A stretch of 49,941 nt of DNA from Clostridia bacterium. GTDB taxonomy: Bacteria > Bacillota > Clostridia > Oscillospirales > CAG-272. Where the stretch lies: contig JAFSMU010000005.1 in the NCBI GenBank assembly GCA_017447775.1, positions 1-49,941 on the forward strand, written 5' to 3'. Shown piece by piece: positions 25,501 through 33,946 of this stretch (within the stretch, counting starts at the first letter, position 1; each line of letters begins with the position of its first letter). The notes beneath the pieces are model-generated. The model ran no database searches, was not told where the DNA came from, and worked only from the letters and a program-made list of their open reading frames with translations. The position numbers and the translations under genes are program-made.

Positions 25501-28314
25501 TCAGATATAAATCTTTGAAACGATGAACACGGGCAGCATCCAGAACATCTGGTAAAGTCCCGGATACAGCGACGAAACGCTGCCGACCGTTGCCAAAAGC
25601 ACGCCCGCCGCAACAGCGCCGATCAGCAGTGCCGCGATCTTTACAAAACGGTTCGTCTTTCTGATATTCATAATCTTGTCGCAAAGAAGGAGAGTTTTGA
25701 TAAGTCCTTTACGCGATCCCGTCGAAACGATAGAGCCGACGCTTGTCGATATCGTTTCCTGCTTTTCGTCGGCAGGCTGACCTTTGATGATCCTTACGGG
25801 GTACTCTTCAGGATCGATCTTATTCTTATAAAGAATATCGTTTTCGATGCACGGATCCGACGAGCGGATAGAAACGCAGATGCCTTCGCGCGCAAGATGA
25901 CGAACAATGTAAAGGAAGTCGGACGAAACGTTGTACTGAATGTAGAACTTCGCAACAACGACCTCGTCGCACGCAAGGTAAAGGATGCGCTTATTCGTCT
26001 GACCTTCATAATCCTCGTCGCCGGCTTCGTAAAGCGTTTCAAAGCACTGGCTCTCCATGTATGAGGGCTGTCCGATGACGATGTGGCGCCCGTCTACAAA
26101 CGCGTCGATCCCGGAATCGGTGATCTCTTTTATCTCAACGTCGTCAGAGTTGAGCGAATCGAGCGTCGCCTGTTTGAATACTGTCGCAAGCGGGCCGCCG
26201 ATCCGAGAGAATACGCTTGACGCATAGTAGATCACGTTTTCGATGTGATAGTTTTCAAATACCTTTACGCTCTTTATCTTTATTCTCTCGGGCGGGAACG
26301 CGTCGCTGTCCGAGAAAGCGATGACGGATATCTTGTCGTTGGATTCAGGCGTTGTTTCGCCGACGATAGCCGAGCTATATGAATATGCGCGCTGCGAGCC
26401 GAGGTACATCGGGTATGCGTAAGATATAAGCGCGATGACCGGGGCGCAGAACCAGTATGCCATAAAGCCGTGAGAAACACTGACAAACGCGCTGTTTTTC
26501 AGCACCGTTGCAGAAACGACGGACGCTACTATCGCAAGAATGAACGACAGGGGAATGAGGTAAGCAAGCACTTTTGCACCGGTTCCGACCTCATTTTTCT
26601 TTTTGAAGAAATCGGATACGAAATCGGTTTCCTCAATTTTATAAACGTCAGAATAATCGCCCATGTACTCGCCGAATTCTTTTTCCTCGGCGTATCTGTC
26701 AACACGGTTGAGCTTTGCGAGAACGCTCTTCGGTTCAGATGCAGAAACGATCTTGAACGAGTAAACGTCGCGGCGAAGAGAGAGGAAGTCGAATACCAGG
26801 CTGAAGAACGCGCAGACTGCAAAGGCAAAGTTATAAAGCACGATCGTGTCGCTTCCGAGAATAGCGGAAACAAACGCAACAAGCGTTACGATGATCGAAA
26901 CTATAAACGAAAACAGCGTAACCGTGTTGCCGTTAAATTTGCCTTTAAAAAGCAGTTGAGCGGATTTTACCATCTGGCCGAATACAAGCGCGCCGCAAGC
27001 GATAAGCAGGCACAGGTCGATTGTAACGCTTACTATCTGGTTGCCGCCAAAGATATCAAAGCTCTTTATAAGCTGCGGGAGCGACTCAAATACGACAAGC
27101 AGAAGCGCAAACAGCCCTGCGATGACCATTTTGATTTTGAGTCCGAGATATTTCTCTCTGAACGCCGCAAAAATGTCTTTCTTCTGCGAGGGTTCGGTGT
27201 ATTCGTAAGACGGCGCTTCGCTTTCTTCCGTTTCATCCTTAATTATATCAGCGCCGGACGCGACGTCAACGTCGCCCGTCGTGTCAAGCCCATCGAGCGT
27301 GTCCACCTCGTCGGTGCTTGAGAATGAATACTCATCGAAGATTTTTTTGGAATCGTCCTTTTCGGCGCCTTTTTTGGGATCAAGCCCGAATGCGCGCATC
27401 ATTGCGGTATCGGTCGTATCCTTGGTGTCGGAAGCCGTATCGCTGCCGTTATCGGTGTCAAGATCCTGCTTTACTTCATCCGTATCTGGCATATTGAAGA
27501 ATACCTCCTCTCCTTCATCGCTGTCCGATGATGTATCATCAAACTCCGGAACAAGTCCGTTTGTCTGATCCTGTATTTCAAATTCTTCGGAGGGGCGGAA
27601 CGATTCTATCGTATCCTGCCCTGCCATTCTGTCGGCAAAAACGTTTGTGTCCTGTCTGTCGTCGACCGTATTGTCGTTTTTGGGAATACTGTCAAATTCC
27701 TTTGCATCAAAGGTTGACGTTTCGGCAGGCGCTGTTTCAGGCTCCGGCTCGGATTCTGCTTGTTCAACAAATTCAGAATCGTTTGTCGGCTCATCGTAAA
27801 CTTCTTCAACGGCTTCCTGTTCAGGCTCGACCTCTTCATCAGAAGGCTCGTCTGCGGGTTCGGCCTCGACGCCGTCAACATTTTCAAATGCGACCTCTTG
27901 CCCGGGTTCGTCATAAGCCGGAGTTTCCACCGTTTCCTCTTGAACATCTTTCGCGCTTTCAAGCTCTTCCATGGCGTCAGCTTCCTGCTCTTCTTGCCCG
28001 AGTTCAACAGGTTCGCTTTCCACGACCGCTATGTCCTGCGTTTCGTCAAAGCTTTCGTCGTTTTCGGGAGCGGGCGTTTCGTCCGTTTCCTTTTCGTCGG
28101 CGCCGTATTTGTTGAAGATCCTGTCAAATTCTTTGGTTGAAAGGCGCTCGTTGCCGGCGTCCTCTTCCGCGGGAATGTCGCTGAGCGTATCAGCCATTTT
28201 TTTCTCCCTGTCTACGTTCTCCGCGTCATACTGGCTCGAAAGCTTTTTGAGCAGATCGCGTGCGGCGGATTCGACGTCGCTGTACGATTTTTTGTTCTTG
28301 TCGTTTTTTGCCAT
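25501..28314 (-). CDS. Acidic membrane protein, apparent catalytically dead P1B-type ATPase
   Basis: Numbering is from the second of two adjacent ATGs, 6 nt after GGAGG (937 residues). Residues 45-380 are very acidic (Glu, Asp, Pro, Ser rich) and probably disordered. Then come eight hydrophobic helices in a 4+2+2 pattern: about 395-412, 428-448, 464-486, 491-512; 581-604, 615-638; 891-911, 917-936. This is the heavy-metal P1B ATPase topology. Helix 6 has C623-A-P in place of CPC. The P-loop region reads VIAFSDSDAFPPERIKI at 664-680 and aligns without gaps to VxFDKTGTLTxGKIKV, with Ser668 where the phosphorylated Asp should be. GGPLA replaces the HP motif near 706-710, and no GDGxND hinge is seen. 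The family assignment is my alignment by eye. It follows rlmB by 46 nt. Confidence 0.65.
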   Translation of the reverse strand: MAKNDKNKKSYSDVESAARDLLKKLSSQYDAENVDREKKMADTLSDIPAEEDAGNERLSTKEFDRIFNKYGADEKETDETPAPENDESFDETQDIAVVESEPVELGQEEQEADAMEELESAKDVQEETVETPAYDEPGQEVAFENVDGVEAEPADEPSDEEVEPEQEAVEEVYDEPTNDSEFVEQAESEPEPETAPAETSTFDAKEFDSIPKNDNTVDDRQDTNVFADRMAGQDTIESFRPSEEFEIQDQTNGLVPEFDDTSSDSDEGEEVFFNMPDTDEVKQDLDTDNGSDTASDTKDTTDTAMMRAFGLDPKKGAEKDDSKKIFDEYSFSSTDEVDTLDGLDTTGDVDVASGADIIKDETEESEAPSYEYTEPSQKKDIFAAFREKYLGLKIKMVIAGLFALLLVVFESLPQLIKSFDIFGGNQIVSVTIDLCLLIACGALVFGQMVKSAQLLFKGKFNGNTVTLFSFIVSIIVTLVAFVSAILGSDTIVLYNFAFAVCAFFSLVFDFLSLRRDVYSFKIVSASEPKSVLAKLNRVDRYAEEKEFGEYMGDYSDVYKIEETDFVSDFFKKKNEVGTGAKVLAYLIPLSFILAIVASVVSATVLKNSAFVSVSHGFMAYWFCAPVIALISYAYPMYLGSQRAYSYSSAIVGETTPESNDKISVIAFSDSDAFPPERIKIKSVKVFENYHIENVIYYASSVFSRIGGPLATVFKQATLDSLNSDDVEIKEITDSGIDAFVDGRHIVIGQPSYMESQCFETLYEAGDEDYEGQTNKRILYLACDEVVVAKFYIQYNVSSDFLYIVRHLAREGICVSIRSSDPCIENDILYKNKIDPEEYPVRIIKGQPADEKQETISTSVGSIVSTGSRKGLIKTLLLCDKIMNIRKTNRFVKIAALLIGAVAAGVLLATVGSVSSLYPGLYQMFWMLPVFIVSKIYI

Positions 28315-28352
28315 CATGTACCTCCGTGCTTTTTTCAGTTTCAAATGTATAG

Positions 28353-28367
28353 GTAAATTTTATTTAC
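28353..28367 (+). repeat. Dispersed palindrome GTAAATTTNATTTAC, copy 3
   Basis: The spacer is TTT. On the minus strand it contains the last Lys codon and the TAA stop of rlmB and lies between rlmB and the pseudo-ATPase gene. Confidence 0.75.
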
Positions 28368-29124
28368 GTTGTTTTTTGCGGCTTCTCAACGCCTCGAAAA
28401 GCATTACCGCGCCGGCTGTTGAAACGTTAAGCGAATTTACTTTGCCCATCATAGGGATCGATACGGTAAAATCGCATTTTTCTCTTACAAGACGCGATAT
28501 TCCCGAGCCTTCGTTGCCAAGCACTATCGCCGCCGGGCAGTCGAAATCCGTATCAAACACGCTTTCCCCGTCCATATCGGCGGCAAACGTCCACACGCCA
28601 AGCTCTTTCAGCTCGTCAATAGCGGCGGCAATGTTCGTTACCTTTGCAACGGGAACGTGTTCCGCAGCCCCGGCCGATGCCTTGAATACGGTCTGCCCCA
28701 TCGGAGCGCCGTGTCGCTTTCCGACGATTATGCCGTGCGCGCCCGCGCCGTCAACGCACCTGATCACAGCTCCGACATTATGCGGATCCTCGACGCCGTC
28801 AAGCACGACGATAAGCGGTTTTTCGCCTTTGTCGCGTGCAATATTCACTATATCGGCAACACTTACAAATTCTTTCATCGCGGCTATCGCGGCGACGCCC
28901 TGATGCACTCCGCCGTGAGCCATTTCGTCAAGGCGTGATTTGTCGATCTCGCTTATGGGTATCTTTTTTTCGCGCGCCATTGCGTATATTTTTGAAAGAG
29001 AGCCTTCTCTTTCGCCGCGCTTTATGTAGATTTTTTCAATATCCCGGTCGCTTGATAGAAGTTCAAGCACGGGATTTCGTCCAAAGATAGCACCCGTATC
29101 GTTTCCTCTGATTTGTTCTTTCAT
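28360..29124 (-). CDS. rlmB: 23S rRNA (guanosine-2'-O-)-methyltransferase RlmB-like (TrmH family)
   Basis: This 254-residue SPOUT methyltransferase uses S-adenosylmethionine to methylate ribose 2'-OH in rRNA, by homology G2251 of 23S rRNA. It has the N-terminal substrate-binding domain starting IFGRNPVLELL and the three trefoil motifs: VLDGVEDPHNVGAVIRC near 105-121, ALVLGNEGSG-like IVLGNEGSGISRLV near 198-211, and IPMMGKVNSLNVSTAG near 223-238. It overlaps the upstream lipoprotein gene by 4 nt (ATGA). A tRNA (SpoU) target is possible but the extra N-terminal domain favours RlmB. Confidence 0.9.
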   Translation of the reverse strand: MKEQIRGNDTGAIFGRNPVLELLSSDRDIEKIYIKRGEREGSLSKIYAMAREKKIPISEIDKSRLDEMAHGGVHQGVAAIAAMKEFVSVADIVNIARDKGEKPLIVVLDGVEDPHNVGAVIRCVDGAGAHGIIVGKRHGAPMGQTVFKASAGAAEHVPVAKVTNIAAAIDELKELGVWTFAADMDGESVFDTDFDCPAAIVLGNEGSGISRLVREKCDFTVSIPMMGKVNSLNVSTAGAVMLFEALRSRKKQRK

Positions 29125-29693
29125 TTATTCAGCCATTTGACAAACGCGTCAGTTCTGATTATCCCCAGAAGAGCCGAGTTGTCGCTTCCCTCAAATGATA
29201 TTTTGTATAAACCGTTATCTTTTACCGTTTTTATTTCGATTTGCGCTTGAGATAATAGCATAGCAGTGTTTTTTTCAAGGACCGACGCCACAATATCAGC
29301 CCTTATCGACGACGATACCTTTTCTTCGCTCTCGACAAGTGACATAAGCCTGCCGATATCGAGATAACTCACCTTTCCCGAAACGGTACGCGTTTCTTGC
29401 GAGAAAGCCGCGCCATCGTCTTTTTCAGCGACGTCGGCAGTAAACGAAAAATGCAAGTACACGTCTTTAAGCAAATTTAACGTCTTTGCGTCGCCGTCTT
29501 CAAGAGGATCGACAATGCTCTGCACACGATCGCCAACGGCAGACTTTGCCATGGCTGACGTATTCAGTGTTCTGAGCGCCGCGAAAAAATCCAAAACCGA
29601 ATCGCCTGACGCACCCTGCCCGCAAGAGCAAAACGCGAAAATGCACAATATCACCGACAGCGCAAAGCAAATACATTTACGCACGCCCGTCAT
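29121..29693 (-). CDS. Putative lipoprotein of unknown function
   Basis: This 190-residue protein starts with a signal peptide (basic start, hydrophobic 8-20) ending in a lipobox-like AFCSC, so Cys24 is the likely lipidated residue. The mature part is mostly helix and strand of a DUF4878/DUF5105-like size, with the segment VLDFFAALRTLNTSAM near 34-49, which recalls small lipoproteins that begin with a folded helix pair. I cannot assign a family with confidence. AAAGGCGG precedes the ATG, and the stop overlaps rlmB. Confidence 0.65.
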   Translation of the reverse strand: MTGVRKCICFALSVILCIFAFCSCGQGASGDSVLDFFAALRTLNTSAMAKSAVGDRVQSIVDPLEDGDAKTLNLLKDVYLHFSFTADVAEKDDGAAFSQETRTVSGKVSYLDIGRLMSLVESEEKVSSSIRADIVASVLEKNTAMLLSQAQIEIKTVKDNGLYKISFEGSDNSALLGIIRTDAFVKWLNK

Positions 29694-29796
29694 CGCCGAT
29701 ACCGCCTTTCATTTTGATAAAAATATACAAATACATTGTATCATATTTTTTTTCATTTGTATATACTTTTTTTGATTTTTTTGTATGAAAAATAAA

Positions 29797-29821
29797 AAAT
29801 GCCGACGCATAATCGGCATTT
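29797..29821 (-). terminator. Terminator after the metallophosphoesterase gene
   Basis: The arms AAATGCCGA and TCGGCATTT with a 7-nt loop are followed by a T-rich run on the minus strand. The remaining gap to the lipoprotein start is AT-rich and empty. Confidence 0.8.
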
Positions 29822-29828
29822 ATGAAAG

Positions 29829-29843
29829 GTAAATTTAATTTAC
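29829..29843 (+). repeat. Dispersed palindrome GTAAATTTNATTTAC, copy 4
   Basis: The spacer is TTA. On the minus strand it encodes the last residues V-N and the stop of the metallophosphoesterase. Flanking G and C extend the arms to 7 bp. Confidence 0.75.
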
Positions 29844-30665
29844 CTCAATCGTCTGTATGGTTTCAAGCCCCGTGACGTACTGCGGTGTCTTCTCCGTCAG
29901 CATACCGTCGTAGTCCCAATGAAAGTGTCCGGTGAAAATAGCCTTTATGAGCGGCTGATCTTTTATATATTCGGTCACCTCTTGCGTTATTTTGTCCGGC
30001 TTTTGCTGACGGACGCGATAATCGGAGCAACCCGCAAGCGCCTTATCCGGCGGGCACGTGAGATACGGCGCCTCCGCGCCCTTATCCTTCATGTTGTAAA
30101 GGCAAAGTTTTTCTTCATAAAGCGCGCAGTGCATAAACAAAATTATAGGAAATCCGCGCCGGACCTCATTTTTCAGCGCATCGAACTGAGCCTTGTCAAA
30201 TCTGTAATATGAATCGTCGATACCGACGATATTCACCCCGTTTATAACGCGGCTTGCAAAACGTATATCGTTATGAAAACACGCCTGAACGCGAGCAAGA
30301 CTCTTGTTTCTGTACGCCTCATCCTCAAACGCCTCTCCGACGTAAAGACTGAATTCGTGATTTCCCGCAACGAAAAAAACGTCGTTTTCGTCGATGAATT
30401 TCTTTGCATATTCAAGGTTTTTGCGAGATACGAAGTCAATTATATCTCCGGTGTGAATTATCGGCGCGCCGAGTTTTTTTGACTCTTTTGATATTTCATC
30501 AAGAGCCGCCATACCGTCGGGAAAAATGCGGGAACGCTTTTCCCCAAGGCGAACTTTCCTTTCGCCATCGCGCCCGTCGGCCAGTGTCAGGTGCGTGTCG
30601 GAAACGTGAAGAAGAGTAAACGGTTTTTCCGCTCCCACGCTGATTTTCGTTGTAATGTGATTCAT
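29835..30665 (-). CDS. Calcineurin-like metallophosphoesterase
   Basis: This 276-residue protein has the ordered motifs of the family: SDTHL near 22-26 (D and H metal ligands), HTGDIID near 70-76, VAGNHE near 97-102, MHCALYE near 173-179, and GHFHWDYDG near 246-254. It lacks a signal peptide and so is probably cytoplasmic. The ATG at 30665 has AGGAGGG at 4 nt; an ATG 21 nt upstream does not. It is downstream of the nitrilase-GDPD fusion in the same orientation, which suggests a shared phosphodiester-related role, but the substrate is unknown. Confidence 0.88.
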   Translation of the reverse strand: MNHITTKISVGAEKPFTLLHVSDTHLTLADGRDGERKVRLGEKRSRIFPDGMAALDEISKESKKLGAPIIHTGDIIDFVSRKNLEYAKKFIDENDVFFVAGNHEFSLYVGEAFEDEAYRNKSLARVQACFHNDIRFASRVINGVNIVGIDDSYYRFDKAQFDALKNEVRRGFPIILFMHCALYEEKLCLYNMKDKGAEAPYLTCPPDKALAGCSDYRVRQQKPDKITQEVTEYIKDQPLIKAIFTGHFHWDYDGMLTEKTPQYVTGLETIQTIEVN

Positions 30666-30689
30666 TTTACCCTCCTGCCGCATCAATCG

Positions 30690-30726
30690 TTTCGGCAGAG
30701 GTAAATTTGATTTACCTCTGCCGAAA
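30690..30726. repeat. Long palindrome with dispersed motif copy 5 at its core
   Basis: Seventeen-bp perfect arms (30690-30706 and 30710-30726) flank the 3-nt spacer TTG. The central 15 bp at 30701-30715 is a GTAAATTTNATTTAC copy. There is no following T-run on either strand, so it does not look like an intrinsic terminator. A degenerate copy (GTAAATTTTACTTGT) follows at 30742 over the stop of the next gene. Confidence 0.8.
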
Positions 30727-30748
30727 TAACGGTAAATGAACGTAAATT

Positions 30749-32413
30749 TTACTTGTAACTGTTCGGCATTATCTGCTTTTTTGCGTCTTTTTTCAACTCC
30801 TCGTAATCGAGGAAGAAATTGTTTGAAAGGATCGTATCAATTCCCATATCGAGATACTCGCGTACTTCTTCGGGCGTGTCAGTCCAGAAAACGTTGCAGA
30901 TTATTCCGTGCTTTTTTGCAAGATCAACCGTTTCTTGATTGAAATACGGTCTGAAAAGCTGTATTTTTTCAGCGCCGATGGCTATTGCGCGCTTTGGCAT
31001 CGAGAGCGGATCTTTGTTGCCGTCCCAGCCGACGCAGCGATGAATATCGGGCGCGATCTCGTGAAATTCGCGGTGGCATTTGTCTGATACTGTCATCGTA
31101 TAGCAGTGATGCTCGCAGTCGTACTGATGAAGCAGTCCGGCTATTTTTTCATATTGCGGATCGGGGGCGTTTCCTTTTTTATACACGTCCTCGTCCCAGA
31201 TCTTTACGTGGATATTCATTATCGTCGTGCAGGCGAATTTTTTGAGTATTTCCTCAAATTTCACGATATGAAGTCCTTTGAGTGCGGGGGAATACTTGCT
31301 ACCGAAATCGAATTTCAGCAGTTCTTCGTACGTATAGTCGCCGACGTATCCCTTGCCGTCCGATACGCGATCAAGAACGGAATCGTGGATGGACACAAGC
31401 TCGCCGTCCTTTGTCGACCAGATATCGAATTCGATTTCATCCGCTCCGAGAGCGACTGCCGCGCCGAATGCGGGCAGGCTGTTTTCGGGCGCAAGCGCGT
31501 GGAAACCGCGGTGCGCGCAGATTCGCGGATACGGCAAGAACGTATCATTCGGTATCATCATACTGCCGCCGTTGCGGTAAAGCCACGGACGACGCCCCTC
31601 GTCGATGTACTCGTAGTGCGATTTCGGCTTGCCTTTGAATCCGGCGGGTTTGTAGTATTTTTCGTGCGGATCGAATTCGCAAGTTGCAAGGCCGACCTCG
31701 CTTTTCATATCGACAAGCATCTCGCCCTTTGGCGAAACGATCATAGAGCATCCGCAGATCTTCGAGTCCTCGCCCAGCGAAACGGACGAGCGGACAAGGT
31801 ATGCGTTTGTATTGTACGACAAAAATCTGCCGATGACGTCAAGCGCGTTGTGCGTGTCCGTGCGCTGATGCGAGCATCCGATGATTACGTCGACGTTCTG
31901 ACGTGCAAGAGAAGCAAATCCCTCGTACATATAAAAATCATAGCACGTCATAAATCCGTACCGCACGCCTTCAATCTCAACGGTGTACGGCTTTTCGTAT
32001 TCGTAGCTGTAAGAGCAGTCCATACCGTTGCCGCCGTACTCCGCCGTCTTGACCTCGGAGGGCGCGGGGTGAGCCTTGAAATATTTCCCGATCTCATTTC
32101 CCTCTCTGTCAAACGCGTACGTCGTGTTGCGCCAGCCAAGCTCCGTTTTGAAGCCAAAATTGGCAAAAACTATGGCATTGCAGCGGCGCGCCGTTTCAAC
32201 GGCTTTTTTATAGACCGCGTCGTTGTATTTTTCAATTGACGCGTTGAATTGCTCGGCATTATCGGTATTTGCCGGGATGTCGCAATATTCGGGCAGGACT
32301 ATCACGTCCATTGTGCTGTCGCACTTGTCGACAAGTGCCATCATTTCACGATAGCACTTGTCGATGTCCGCACTGTTAAATGAATAATACGGTTGAACAA
32401 TACAAAACTTCAT
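30749..32413 (-). CDS. Fusion of a nitrilase-like amidohydrolase and a glycerophosphodiester phosphodiesterase
   Basis: This 554-residue protein has two catalytic domains. Residues 1-265 are a carbon-nitrogen hydrolase with the triad E42 (LPEYCD), K113 (GKYFKAHP) and C157 (MTCYDFY). Residues 297-545 are a GDPD domain: HRG at 301-303, PEN at 309-311, E328 and D330 (EIEFDIW), and H343-D344, the residues that bind metal and cleave the diester. No signal peptide is present. Separate CN hydrolases and GDPDs are common, but I do not know this fusion as a standard family. A natural reading is removal of both an amide and a phosphodiester from one head group, but the substrate is unknown. It lies 9 nt after the DUF4886-like gene. 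Confidence 0.88.
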   Translation of the reverse strand: MKFCIVQPYYSFNSADIDKCYREMMALVDKCDSTMDVIVLPEYCDIPANTDNAEQFNASIEKYNDAVYKKAVETARRCNAIVFANFGFKTELGWRNTTYAFDREGNEIGKYFKAHPAPSEVKTAEYGGNGMDCSYSYEYEKPYTVEIEGVRYGFMTCYDFYMYEGFASLARQNVDVIIGCSHQRTDTHNALDVIGRFLSYNTNAYLVRSSVSLGEDSKICGCSMIVSPKGEMLVDMKSEVGLATCEFDPHEKYYKPAGFKGKPKSHYEYIDEGRRPWLYRNGGSMMIPNDTFLPYPRICAHRGFHALAPENSLPAFGAAVALGADEIEFDIWSTKDGELVSIHDSVLDRVSDGKGYVGDYTYEELLKFDFGSKYSPALKGLHIVKFEEILKKFACTTIMNIHVKIWDEDVYKKGNAPDPQYEKIAGLLHQYDCEHHCYTMTVSDKCHREFHEIAPDIHRCVGWDGNKDPLSMPKRAIAIGAEKIQLFRPYFNQETVDLAKKHGIICNVFWTDTPEEVREYLDMGIDTILSNNFFLDYEELKKDAKKQIMPNSYK

Positions 32414-32422
32414 TTTTTCACC

Positions 32423-33931
32423 TTATTTTTTTGGTATGTAAATTCTGAAATTCTGATTAAATTCATCAAACGTTACCGACTTGCCGTTTGTAGGCGAGGA
32501 CGTTGTCGCGTTGCTGAAATTGAATCCGCGGATGTTGTATCCCTTCCACCAGTTTGCGTCGACGTTGACTGTTTTTGTCGTAACGTTTCCGGGGCGAGGG
32601 AGCGTATTTGTCGAATTTTCACGCTGCCATCCTTCGGGACGGTACTGGTATCCGCTGCCGATGTAGATAACGGAGCCTATCGGAAGATCATCTTTTGTGA
32701 AGTAACGCGTTGCTATATAATAGCTGTTGGCATTGATCGTAAGACCGTATTTTGCCGTTGACTGATAGAAAGCACCGACCGTTACGCCTTCCGAAAGATC
32801 GATTCTGACATATTTATCCGGGTCCTTGCCTGCGGCTTTGAGTATCGCCTTGTCTGAGTCGTCAAGCTCCTCTGTCTTGATTTCAAGCGCCGGTTTTTCC
32901 GTAACGGTTGACGGTGTAACTGCAAACGGCTCGCTCTGAGCGCCCTTTACCGCTTCAACGATCGCAGGAAGCGCGATAAGCGACGGCGTGGAGTTTGTGT
33001 ACTTGACTGTGGCAACGTCAACTCCGCCAAGCACTGCCGCCCAAGTCATCGCCGCGGCATAACGGCCTACGTCCTCGGAAAGATGATATCCGTCGCGTGT
33101 GAGCTTGTCGCCAAGATACGATGTGCGAAGATTTTGAATTGTGGTTCCGCAAGGAATGGCGCCGGCGATATTCGGATTTGAAAGAACAGTATCCTTTACC
33201 GTCGAAACGATAGCTTCGTACATCTTATTCTGATTCTGCGAGTAGTTTATATAGCCGGAATGCGTGCTGTCAGACTGATATGCCCACGTCATGTGCCAAT
33301 AGATTTTTGCGCTCGGTACTGTTGACGCAACGTAATCGACAATATTATTCAGATTGCCAAACGTTGACGGCATACCTGAGTTCTGGCTAACCTGCTGGAT
33401 CGTTACATAGTCCCATTCCTCAGTTTTGATAACGTCCTCAACGCTCATAGAACCGTAAGTTTTCCAAGTTCCCTCGGTGTTGAGATAGTAGGTGTAGAGC
33501 TTCGACTCGTTTACAATATTCGACCAATGCTGATCGAGAGAGCAGCCGCCGATATAAAGGTTTCCGAGAACGATGTTCTCATACCCGCCGTCTTTGAGTA
33601 TCGGGAACAGGTATTCCATAGCGTCAACGGAAAAGCTGTTGCCGATGGCAAGTATTTTTATGTCCGTTTTCGGCTCTTCGATATGCGGTTCCTCGGTAGT
33701 TGTCTGCTCTGTTGTCGGTTCCTCTGTGGGAGCTGCGGTCGGTTCTGCCGTCGGCTCTTCGGTTGGCGCCGCCGTCGGCGCTTCCGTAGGTTGCTCCGTC
33801 GGCGCGGCTGTCTGAGCCGTTGTCGGCTCGGTAGATTCCGGGGTGTTTGTCGGCGTTACGCTGCTGCCGCAGGCGCAAAGCACGAATACAAGCGCAAGAA
33901 TAACAGATATGATCGAAATGTATTTTTTCAT
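32423..33931 (-). CDS. DUF4886-like SGNH-hydrolase-type lipoprotein
   Basis: This 502-residue secreted lipoprotein has a signal peptide with lipobox VLCAC (Cys21), then a Thr/Pro/Glu-rich spacer of repeated PTEEPTAEPTAAPT units to about residue 88. A DUF4886-like domain follows with the GNSF block (ILAIGNSFSVDA near 93-104), the SGNH-type Ser, and TRDGYHLS near 279-286 supplying a likely Asp-His pair. The last 150 residues are a beta-rich domain with no match I recognise. DUF4886 proteins resemble carbohydrate esterases. It is 15 nt after the DUF6935-like gene. Confidence 0.8.
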   Translation of the reverse strand: MKKYISIISVILALVFVLCACGSSVTPTNTPESTEPTTAQTAAPTEQPTEAPTAAPTEEPTAEPTAAPTEEPTTEQTTTEEPHIEEPKTDIKILAIGNSFSVDAMEYLFPILKDGGYENIVLGNLYIGGCSLDQHWSNIVNESKLYTYYLNTEGTWKTYGSMSVEDVIKTEEWDYVTIQQVSQNSGMPSTFGNLNNIVDYVASTVPSAKIYWHMTWAYQSDSTHSGYINYSQNQNKMYEAIVSTVKDTVLSNPNIAGAIPCGTTIQNLRTSYLGDKLTRDGYHLSEDVGRYAAAMTWAAVLGGVDVATVKYTNSTPSLIALPAIVEAVKGAQSEPFAVTPSTVTEKPALEIKTEELDDSDKAILKAAGKDPDKYVRIDLSEGVTVGAFYQSTAKYGLTINANSYYIATRYFTKDDLPIGSVIYIGSGYQYRPEGWQRENSTNTLPRPGNVTTKTVNVDANWWKGYNIRGFNFSNATTSSPTNGKSVTFDEFNQNFRIYIPKK

Positions 33932-33946
33932 TGTTGCTGCCTTTCT

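Noticed and set aside
26470..27321. A 283-codon rightward open frame over the pseudo-ATPase gene
   Set aside because: It is Arg/Lys-rich, as expected from the antisense of an acidic and hydrophobic coding region. No promoter or ribosome site was found.
25501..28314. An active metal-transporting ATPase
   Set aside because: The phosphorylated Asp, the TGE loop and the GDGxND hinge are all missing, so pumping by the normal cycle is not expected.
30690..30726. A rho-independent terminator at the long palindrome
   Set aside because: Neither strand has a T-run after the stem, and the stem is centred on a motif that also occurs inside coding regions.
31106..32239. A 377-codon rightward open frame
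   Set aside because: It is antisense to the nitrilase-GDPD fusion, whose catalytic motifs are all present. No family resemblance in the mirror frame.
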